Positions 30,053-35,861 of a stretch of 35,861 bases of DNA are shown one piece after another. The stretch's first letter is position 1, and each line of letters begins with the position of its first letter. Source of the DNA: Variovorax sp. (GTDB lineage Bacteria; Pseudomonadota; Gammaproteobacteria; Burkholderiales; Burkholderiaceae_C). A model generated the notes under the pieces. The model was not told the origin of the DNA, did not search any database, and saw only the letters and a program-made list of their open reading frames with translations. The position numbers and the translations under genes were made by a program. Where the stretch lies: contig JAGIBP010000047.1 of the NCBI GenBank assembly GCA_017744285.1, forward strand, positions 1 through 35,861, read 5' to 3'.

Positions 30053-31418
30053 CGAGCGCCGCGTCATCGCGCGCCACGCCGCGACGGTGTACGTCGGGCA
30101 GATGGCGGTCATGGCCTTCGGCGTCACCGACACGATCGTCGCGGGGCGCTTCGCCGAAGGGGCGCTCGCCGCCTTGTCGGTGGGTTCGGCGATCTTCATC
30201 AGCGTCTTCGTTTCCCTCATGGGGGCCTTGCAGGCCCTGCTGCCGATCTGGGCCGAGCTGCACGGCGCCCGGCGCACCGAGGAGGTCGGCCGGTCCGTGC
30301 GGCAATCCATGTACGTCTGCGGCGCCGCGATCGCACTCGGCATGGCGATCCTGCTTTTCCCCGCGCCGATGCTGCGATGGACCCACGTGCCGGAAGGCAT
30401 GCGCGGCGACGTCGAGGCCTACCTGCGCGTGCTGGCCTTCGCCCTGGCGCCCGCCCTGCTCTTCCGGGTCTTCAGCACGCTCAATCAAAGCCTAGGCAAG
30501 CCGCAGCTCGTGACCTGGCTGCAGCTCGCCTCGCTGGGCGTGAAGCTGCCGCTGTCCATCTGGTTCACCTTCGGCGGCGCGGGCGTGCCCGCGATGGGCG
30601 TCGTGGGATGCGGCTGGGCCACGCTGGTGGTGAACTACACCATGCTCGGTGCGGCCATCTGGCTGCTGCGCACCGAGGCGACCTTCCGCGCCCTGCGGTT
30701 CTGGCAGCGGATCGAGCCGCCGGACTGGGCGCAGATCCGCCAGTTCGCCCGCCTGGGCGTGCCCGCCGGACTCGCCGTGCTGGTGGAGGTGACGTCCTTC
30801 ACGCTGATGGCGCTCTTCATCGCGCGTCTGGGCACGACCGCCACGGCAGCCCACCAGATCGCCGCGAACCTCACCGCGGTGGCCTACATGGTGCCCTTGT
30901 CGCTCGCCATCGCGACGAGCGCGCGCGTGAGCTTCTGGCTCGGCGCGGGCGACGCCCTGCTCGCGCGCCGCGCCGGACGCAAGGGCTTCGAGCTGACGCT
31001 GTGCTGCGCGCTCCTGGTCGCGGGCGCGATGGCCCTGCTGCGCTGGCAACTGGCGGGCATCTACTCGGCGAACCCCTCCGTCGTGGCGCTGGGCGCGACC
31101 CTGCTCCTGGCGACATCCGTCTATCACTTCGCCGACGCGCTGCAGACGCACTGCGTGTTCGTCCTGCGCTGCTACCAGGTCACGGTGGCGCCACTGATCC
31201 TGTACTGCGGCCTGCTGTGGGGCGTGGGGCTCGGGGGCAGCTACCTGCTGGCCTACCGCGGCATCGGCGCCTGGGCGCCGATGCAGTCGCCGCTCGCGTT
31301 CTGGCTCATGAGCGCCGCGGCGCTCTTCGTCACGGCGCTGCTGTTCCTCGCGCTGCTCGCCCGCACGATCGTCAGACCGCGGCGCCGACCGCGGCCGAGA
31401 CCGCGCGCAGCCGGGTGA
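30045..31418 (+). CDS. MATE family efflux transporter
   Basis: A 457-residue secondary transporter with about 12 membrane segments, of the multidrug and toxic compound extrusion family (MOP superfamily). The N-terminal half includes MAVMAFGVTDTIVAGRFAEG and VFVSLMGALQALLPIWAELHG, and the second repeat includes EVTSFTLMALFIARLG followed by TATAAHQIAANLTAV, the pattern found in MatE domains. The start is a GTG at 30045 overlapping the upstream gene by 8 nt. The last 18 residues, after the final membrane segment, are Arg/Pro-rich ([14 protein letters not shown]) and are encoded opposite the end of phoR (47-nt antisense overlap). It may export drugs, or, given its partner, a glycolipid-like substrate; the latter is a guess. 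Confidence 0.88.
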   Translation: MTSERRVIARHAATVYVGQMAVMAFGVTDTIVAGRFAEGALAALSVGSAIFISVFVSLMGALQALLPIWAELHGARRTEEVGRSVRQSMYVCGAAIALGMAILLFPAPMLRWTHVPEGMRGDVEAYLRVLAFALAPALLFRVFSTLNQSLGKPQLVTWLQLASLGVKLPLSIWFTFGGAGVPAMGVVGCGWATLVVNYTMLGAAIWLLRTEATFRALRFWQRIEPPDWAQIRQFARLGVPAGLAVLVEVTSFTLMALFIARLGTTATAAHQIAANLTAVAYMVPLSLAIATSARVSFWLGAGDALLARRAGRKGFELTLCCALLVAGAMALLRWQLAGIYSANPSVVALGATLLLATSVYHFADALQTHCVFVLRCYQVTVAPLILYCGLLWGVGLGGSYLLAYRGIGAWAPMQSPLAFWLMSAAALFVTALLFLALLARTIVRPRRRPRPRPRAAG

Positions 31419-32715
31419 CCGGGAAGACCAGCGCGAAGCGCGAGCCTTCGCCGACCTTGCTTTCGATGCGCAGTTCGGCGCCATGCCGCTGGGCGATGTG
31501 CTTGACGATCGCCAGACCGAGCCCGGTGCCGCCGGTCTCGCGCGAGCGGCTGCGGTCGATGCGGTAGAAGCGCTCGGTCAGGCGCGGAATGTGTTCGTCG
31601 GCGATCCCGGGGCCGGTGTCGCGCACCGCGTATTCGCCGCGCCCGTCGGGCAGCAGGCGCCAGGTCACCTTGACTTCGCCGCCCCCGGGCGTGTAGCGCA
31701 CCGCGTTGCTCACGAGGTTCGACATCGCGCTTTGCAGTTCGGTCGCGACGCCGGCGATCTCGGTATCGGCCTCGATGTCGAACGTCAGGCGGTGGCCATG
31801 CTGCGGCGCCAGGCGGCTCGACAGCCCGCGCGCTTCGTCCTCGCACTGCGCGAAGAGCGCACGCACCCGGATCCAGCGATTGGGCGGCGGCGCCGCGCTG
31901 CCTTCGAGGCGCGACAAGGTGAGCAGGTCGTTGACCAGCGTCTCCATGCGGTGCGACTGCTGGCTCATGAGATTCAGGTAGCGCGCACGCTCCTCGGCGT
32001 CCAGCGGCAGGTTCTGCAGGGTCTCGACGAAGCCGGCGAGCACCGTGAGCGGCGTGCGGATCTCGTGCGAGACGTTGGCCACGAAATCGCGGCGCATCGC
32101 TTCGGCCTGCTCGAGCGAGGTGATGTCTCGCGTCAGCAGCATGCGGCGGTTGCCGGCGTAGGGGTGCACCTGCACCGACAGGCGGGGCGGGTGGCCGCGG
32201 TGCTGCGACGCCTTCGCAGGCGCATCGATCACCACGTCGCGGCTGTAGTTCCACGACGCCAGGTAGGCAACGAATGCGGGATCGCGCACGAGGTTGGACA
32301 GGTGCTGCAGCAGGTCGCGTTCGGCATCGATGCCGAACTGGGTGGCCGCCGTCTCGTTGCACCATTCGATGCGGCCCTGCTCGTCGAGCAGGACCACGCC
32401 ATTGGGCGATGCCTGGATCGCCGCGAGGAACTCCTGCAGCCGCTCCTCGGCCTGCTGCGCCAGCTTCTCGCGATCGCGCAGCAGCTTGCGGATGCGCTCG
32501 GCCAGTTCGCCCCACAGACCGGCGCCGCGCGAGGGCAACCCCACGCCGTCGTTGCGCAGCACCTTCAGGAGGCTCTGCGCGCGCCAGGCGTCGAGCACCA
32601 GCCACACCACGGCCCCGAGCCACGCGCCGAGCCAGGCGAAGCGCCACCCCGCGAATGCGGCAAGGCCTGCGCCGACGAACGAGGCCAGGAGGAAGGTCGC
32701 GATACGAAAAGGCAT
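31372..32715 (-). CDS. phoR: Phosphate regulon sensor histidine kinase PhoR
   Basis: Membrane kinase (447 aa) that phosphorylates PhoB when phosphate is scarce and reverses it with PhoU/Pst when phosphate is plentiful. Two membrane segments lie in residues 5-45 with almost no periplasmic loop, as in E. coli PhoR. A PAS domain follows (about 95-200, NGVVLLDEQGRIEWCNETA), then HisKA with H217 (VANVSHEIRTPLTVL) and the HATPase domain (N box SNLVSNAVRYTPGG; G boxes DTGPGIAD and GTGLGLAIVKH). It follows phoB by 40 nt, where GATAAT at 32725-32730 may be a separate -10 box. The 3' end overlaps the MATE gene by 47 nt on the opposite strand. Confidence 0.96.
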   Translation of the reverse strand: MPFRIATFLLASFVGAGLAAFAGWRFAWLGAWLGAVVWLVLDAWRAQSLLKVLRNDGVGLPSRGAGLWGELAERIRKLLRDREKLAQQAEERLQEFLAAIQASPNGVVLLDEQGRIEWCNETAATQFGIDAERDLLQHLSNLVRDPAFVAYLASWNYSRDVVIDAPAKASQHRGHPPRLSVQVHPYAGNRRMLLTRDITSLEQAEAMRRDFVANVSHEIRTPLTVLAGFVETLQNLPLDAEERARYLNLMSQQSHRMETLVNDLLTLSRLEGSAAPPPNRWIRVRALFAQCEDEARGLSSRLAPQHGHRLTFDIEADTEIAGVATELQSAMSNLVSNAVRYTPGGGEVKVTWRLLPDGRGEYAVRDTGPGIADEHIPRLTERFYRIDRSRSRETGGTGLGLAIVKHIAQRHGAELRIESKVGEGSRFALVFPVTRLRAVSAAVGAAV

Positions 32716-32724
32716 GCCGGAAAC

Positions 32725-32730
32725 ATTATC
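32725..32730 (-). promoter_or_regulatory. Candidate -10 element in the phoB-phoR gap
   Basis: GATAAT on the minus strand ends 9 nt before the phoR ATG at 32715, inside the 40-nt gap after phoB. phoR has no Shine-Dalgarno sequence (GTTTCCGGC). It could give phoR its own short-leader transcript in addition to readthrough from phoB. No -35 box is evident. Confidence 0.35.
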
Positions 32731-32755
32731 CCGCCCGGCTCAACGGGCAGGTCTC

Positions 32756-33448
32756 TCAGACCGCGGCCTGCCCCGTGAGCCGGTAGCCGGCGCCGCGCAC
32801 CGTCTCGACCATCGGCGCGGCCGGGCCGAGGGACTCGCGCAGGCGCTTGACGTGGACGTCGACGGTGCGCTCCTCGATGTAGACATGGTCGCCCCAGACC
32901 TTGTCGAGCAGTTGCGCCCTGCTGTGCACGCGCTCGGCGTGCTGCATCAGGAAGCCGAGCAGCTTGAACTCGGTGGGTCCGACCTTCAGCGGACTGCCCT
33001 GCCAGGTCACGCGGTGCGTCGCGGTGTCGAGGGCGAGCGCGCCGATCTCGACGCGCTCGGTCACCACCTCGGGCGCGCGGCGGCGCAGCACCGCGCGGAT
33101 GCGCGCGAGCATTTCCTGCGTCGAGAACGGTTTGGTGATGTAGTCGTCGGCGCCGGCGTCGAGGCCGGCCACCTTGTCGGGCTCGTCGCCGCGTGCGGTC
33201 AGCATCAGGATCGGCATGGCCTTGGTGCGCGGGTCCTTGCGCCACTGGCGCGCCAACTGCAATCCGCTCTGGCCCGGGAGCATCCAGTCCAGCAACACCA
33301 GGTCGGGCAGGAATGCATCGATCTCGCGCTGCGCCGATTCACCGTCCTCGGCCCAGATCGGCTCGAAGCCGTTGTGGCGCAGGTTGACGGCGATCAGTTC
33401 GGCGATCGACGACTCGTCCTCGACGATCAGAATGCGGGGTTTCTTCAT
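32756..33448 (-). CDS. phoB: Phosphate regulon response regulator PhoB
   Basis: OmpR-type regulator activating phosphate starvation genes. The receiver domain has the acidic pocket E10-D11, phosphoacceptor D54 (VLLDWMLPG), T84 and K106 (YITKPF). The winged-helix domain (about 130-230) has VGPTEFKLLGFLMQHAERV and the recognition helix ERTVDVHVKRLRESL, matching PhoB. The ATG at 33448 gives 230 residues, close to the usual 229; the open frame starts nine codons earlier at a GTG. A GACAAT hexamer ends 10 nt before this ATG. The gene lies between phoU and phoR, all in one direction. Confidence 0.97.
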   Translation of the reverse strand: MKKPRILIVEDESSIAELIAVNLRHNGFEPIWAEDGESAQREIDAFLPDLVLLDWMLPGQSGLQLARQWRKDPRTKAMPILMLTARGDEPDKVAGLDAGADDYITKPFSTQEMLARIRAVLRRRAPEVVTERVEIGALALDTATHRVTWQGSPLKVGPTEFKLLGFLMQHAERVHSRAQLLDKVWGDHVYIEERTVDVHVKRLRESLGPAAPMVETVRGAGYRLTGQAAV

Positions 33449-33502
33449 GAATCCAGTGATTGTCCGTTCATTCACGAGGCGGCGCTGCGCCGCCGCGCGG
33501 GC

Positions 33503-34204
33503 TTATTGCAGCTGTGCCTCGATCTCGTTCATCGAGGCGTGACGCACGTCGGCGCCCTTCACGATGTAGATGATGAACTCGGCAATGTTCTTCGCATGGT
33601 CGCCGATGCGCTCGATGGCCTTGGCGAGGAACAGCAGGTCCAGGCTCGCGGAGATCGTGCGCGGGTCTTCCATCATGTAGGTGACCAGCTTGCGCACGAA
33701 GCCGTCGAACTCCTTGTCGATGAGGTCGTCATCCTTGAGGATCGACAGCGCGGCGGCCGTGTCGAGCCGCGCGAACGCGTCGAGCGCCTTGCGCAGCAGG
33801 CCCGAAGCCAGGTCCGCCGCGATGCGCAGCTCCATGGACGGCAGCGCGCGCGCGGAACCGCTCTCGATGATCGACTTGACCATGCGCGCGATCTTGTTGG
33901 CCTCGTCGCCCACGCGCTCCAGGTTGGCGGTGGTCTTCGAGATCGCGATCAGCAGGCGCAGGTCGCGCGCGGTCGGCTGGCGGCGGGCGATGATCGACGA
34001 CAGCTCGCGGTCGATCTCGATCTCCATCGCGTTGACGCGCGCCTCGGTCTCCATGACGCGCTCGGCCGTGTCGGAATCGAACTCCTGCAGGGCATACACG
34101 GCCTGGTTGATCTGGGACTCGACGATGCCGCCGAGCTCCATCACGCGCGACGAGACGGTGTTGAGTTCGCTGTCGAACTGGCTGGACAGATGCTTCTCGG
34201 TCAT
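33503..34204 (-). CDS. phoU: Phosphate signalling protein PhoU
   Basis: A soluble all-helical protein (233 aa) built from two PhoU three-helix repeats. It links the Pst importer to PhoR and keeps the regulon off when phosphate is plentiful. Repeat one has VMELGGIVESQINQAVYALQ and repeat two has LLFLAKAIERIGDHAKNIAE; the metal-binding motif E-x-x-x-D (ERVGDEANKIA and ERIGDHAKNIAE) occurs in both. The ATG at 34204 has AAGGAG upstream. It follows pstB by 13 nt and precedes phoB by 54 nt. Length and layout are standard. Confidence 0.97.
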   Translation of the reverse strand: MTEKHLSSQFDSELNTVSSRVMELGGIVESQINQAVYALQEFDSDTAERVMETEARVNAMEIEIDRELSSIIARRQPTARDLRLLIAISKTTANLERVGDEANKIARMVKSIIESGSARALPSMELRIAADLASGLLRKALDAFARLDTAAALSILKDDDLIDKEFDGFVRKLVTYMMEDPRTISASLDLLFLAKAIERIGDHAKNIAEFIIYIVKGADVRHASMNEIEAQLQ

Positions 34205-34217
34205 TTCAACTCCTTGC

Positions 34218-34997
34218 TCAGCCGAATCGGCCCGTGATGTAGTCCTCGGTCTCCTTGCGCTTGGGCTTGAAGAACATCTCTTCCGTCGCGCCGAACTCGA
34301 TCAGGTCGCCGAGGTACATGTAGGCGGTGTAGTCGCTGCAGCGGGCAGCCTGCTGCATGTTGTGGGTCACGATCACCACCGTGTATTCGTTCTTCAGCTC
34401 GGCGATCAGTTCCTCGATCTTGGCCGTGGAGATCGGATCGAGCGCCGAACACGGCTCGTCGAGCAGCAGCACTTCGGGCTTGATCGCGATGCCGCGCGCG
34501 ATGCACAGGCGCTGCTGCTGGCCGCCGGAGAGGCCCGAGCCGCTCTGCTGCAGCTTGTCGCGCACCTCGGTCCACAGGGCGGCCTTCTTGAGCGCCCATT
34601 CGACGCGGTCGTCCATGTCGGAGGCCGACAGGTTCTCGAACAGCTTCACGCCGAAGGCGATGTTGTCGTAGATGGACATCGGGAAAGGCGTCGGCTTCTG
34701 GAACACCATGCCGACCTTGGCGCGGATCAGCGCCACGTCCTGCTTGGAAGTCAGCAGGTTTTCGCCGTCGAGAGAAATCACGCCTTCGGCGCGCTGCTCC
34801 GGATACAGCTCGAACATGCGGTTGAAGGTGCGCAGCAAGGTCGACTTGCCGCAGCCCGACGGGCCGATGAACGCGGTGACCTTGTTCTCGGGGATTTCGA
34901 GGTTGATGCCCTTGAGCGCGTGGAACTTGCCGTAGTAGAAGTTAAGGTCCTTGACCGAAATCTTCGCGCGCGTGGGTTGAGCGAGAGTGGGTGCCAT
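34218..34997 (-). CDS. pstB: Phosphate ABC transporter ATP-binding protein PstB
   Basis: ATPase (259 aa) powering high-affinity phosphate uptake through PstCA. Walker A is GPSGCGKST (45-53), the Q-loop is [16 protein letters not shown], the signature [14 protein letters not shown], Walker [14 protein letters not shown], and the switch histidine is in [13 protein letters not shown]. The [14 protein letters not shown] stretch is specific to PstB. The ATG at 34997 gives the family's normal length; a longer frame reaches 35084 through the pstA end. No Shine-Dalgarno sequence is visible, but the pstA stop codon is only 5 nt upstream, so reinitiation is likely. Confidence 0.97.
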   Translation of the reverse strand: MAPTLAQPTRAKISVKDLNFYYGKFHALKGINLEIPENKVTAFIGPSGCGKSTLLRTFNRMFELYPEQRAEGVISLDGENLLTSKQDVALIRAKVGMVFQKPTPFPMSIYDNIAFGVKLFENLSASDMDDRVEWALKKAALWTEVRDKLQQSGSGLSGGQQQRLCIARGIAIKPEVLLLDEPCSALDPISTAKIEELIAELKNEYTVVIVTHNMQQAARCSDYTAYMYLGDLIEFGATEEMFFKPKRKETEDYITGRFG

Positions 34998-35002
34998 GTT
35001 GA

Positions 35003-35861
35003 TCAGAGCTTTGTGCGCGTGAGAACCCGCGCGAGGATATTGAGTGCAAGAACCGCGAGCGTGATCAGGAACACGCCGGCCCACGCGAGCTGTTGCCAGT
35101 TCTCATAGGGACTCATCGCGAACTTGAAGATGGTCACAGGCAGGCTGGCCATCGGCTGCGTCAGGTCGGCCGTCCAGAACTGGTTGCTCAGGGCGGTGAA
35201 GAGCAGCGGTGCGGTTTCGCCCGCGATACGCGCCACGGCCAGCAGCACGCCGGTCACGACGCCCGCACGTGCGGCACGCAGCGTGATGCTCAGGATGACC
35301 TGCCACTTCGGCGTGCCGAGCGCATAGGCCGCTTCACGCAGCCCGGGCGGCACGAGTTGCAGCATGTTCTCGGTCGTGCGGATCACGACCGGGATCACGA
35401 TCAGCGCGAGCGCCACGGCGCCGGCAATGCCCGAGAACGACCTGAACTGCGCCACGACGAGCGCATAGACGAACAGACCGATCACGATCGACGGCGCCGA
35501 CAGCAGGATGTCGTTGACGAAGCGGATGACCGCCGACAGCCAGCCCTTGGGGTTGTACTCGGCCAGGTAGATGCCGGCCATGATGCCGATCGGCGTGCCC
35601 ACGAAGGTGGCCAGGGCCACCATCATGAGCGAGCCCCACAGGGCGTTGAGCAGGCCGCCCTCGTCGTTGGGCGCCGGGGTGCTCTGGCTCAGGGCCTGCC
35701 AGGTCAGGCCGCCGACGCCCAGCTGCACCGTGGACCACAGGATCCAGATCAGCCAGAACACGCCGAAGGCCATGGCCGCCAGCGACATGGCCAGCGCCAC
35801 CTGGTTCACGCGCTTGCGGCTGGCAAAGCGCGCCGCGCGGGTTTCGGCCAGCTGCTGCTTG
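35003..35861 (-). CDS. pstA: Phosphate ABC transporter permease PstA (5' partial)
   Basis: Inner membrane subunit of the Pst phosphate importer. The frame is open to the right edge and starts outside the window: the codons upstream of the first internal GTG (35809) continue as [17 protein letters not shown], the usual cytoplasmic beginning. About 285 residues are visible. Membrane segments include [55 protein letters not shown] and [20 protein letters not shown]; the last leads into the ATPase-contact loop with [14 protein letters not shown]. The C-terminal segment ends with [13 protein letters not shown]. pstB begins 5 nt downstream. pstC and pstS are expected just beyond the right edge. Confidence 0.96.
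   Translation of the reverse strand, partial: KQQLAETRAARFASRKRVNQVALAMSLAAMAFGVFWLIWILWSTVQLGVGGLTWQALSQSTPAPNDEGGLLNALWGSLMMVALATFVGTPIGIMAGIYLAEYNPKGWLSAVIRFVNDILLSAPSIVIGLFVYALVVAQFRSFSGIAGAVALALIVIPVVIRTTENMLQLVPPGLREAAYALGTPKWQVILSITLRAARAGVVTGVLLAVARIAGETAPLLFTALSNQFWTADLTQPMASLPVTIFKFAMSPYENWQQLAWAGVFLITLAVLALNILARVLTRTKL

Noticed and set aside
1..35861. Mobile elements, CRISPR arrays, prophage genes, toxin-antitoxin or defence islands
   Set aside because: I found no transposase, integrase, spaced direct repeats or recognisable defence proteins. Except for the AT-rich gap near 1100-1215, base composition looks even.

Overview
This is a GC-rich stretch of core chromosome from a betaproteobacterium, most likely a Burkholderiales/Comamonadaceae organism of the Variovorax type. 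That placement is inferred from gene content and order: dnaX-ybaB-recR beside the small SRP RNA gene, trxA followed by rho, gloB divergent from a YafS-like methyltransferase gene and rnhA, and a phoR-phoB-phoU-pstB-pstA block. No sequence search was possible. I see no insertion sequence, prophage, CRISPR array, rRNA or tRNA. Both ends cut genes: an OmpA-like C-terminus on the left and pstA on the right.

Layout. 1-1820: an OmpA-domain fragment, an unrecognised 182-residue protein with a strong terminator, an AT-rich gap, and two overlapping small unknown genes, one Cys-rich. 1905-7610 (+): an exported peroxiredoxin, an aldehyde dehydrogenase, the molybdenum cofactor set moaA-mobA-moeA, and a cyclic-nucleotide-binding-domain protein. 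7614-11209: rnhA and a methyltransferase on the minus strand, divergent from gloB and mltD. 11228-13964 (-): a complete ABC importer of the sulfonate/nitrate type. 14078-17291 (-): dnaX, ybaB, recR and a MAPEG membrane protein. 17404-17801 (+): the SRP RNA, then a strong LexA box in front of a 59-codon gene. 17791-24886 (-): an AddB-like nuclease, an AddA-like helicase-nuclease and a flavoprotein, all with 4-nt overlaps. 24962-26765 (+): trxA and rho. 26769-31418: a Gfo/Idh/MocA oxidoreductase (-), the zinc-free ribosomal protein L31, an ArnT-like membrane protein and a MATE transporter. 31372-35861 (-): the phosphate regulon.

How the genes fit together. DNA replication and repair dominate the centre: DnaX loads the clamp, RecR and AddAB act in recombinational repair, RNase HI removes RNA-DNA hybrids, and the LexA box points to SOS control of an unknown small protein. 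PhoR/PhoB sense phosphate with PhoU and the Pst importer. MoaA, MobA and MoeA carry out separate steps of molybdenum cofactor synthesis.

Most notable observations: (1) an A9 run in dnaX where slippage in either direction meets a stop within a few codons, giving a gamma-sized product; (2) a near-perfect LexA operator in front of a 59-residue orphan protein; (3) -10-like hexamers placed 6-11 nt before several start codons that lack a Shine-Dalgarno sequence, suggesting leaderless or very short-leader mRNAs; (4) divergent genes whose start codons share one CATG; (5) a structured rho leader with the ribosome binding site inside a small hairpin. I did not find an obvious new multi-gene system; most of the window is ordinary housekeeping DNA.
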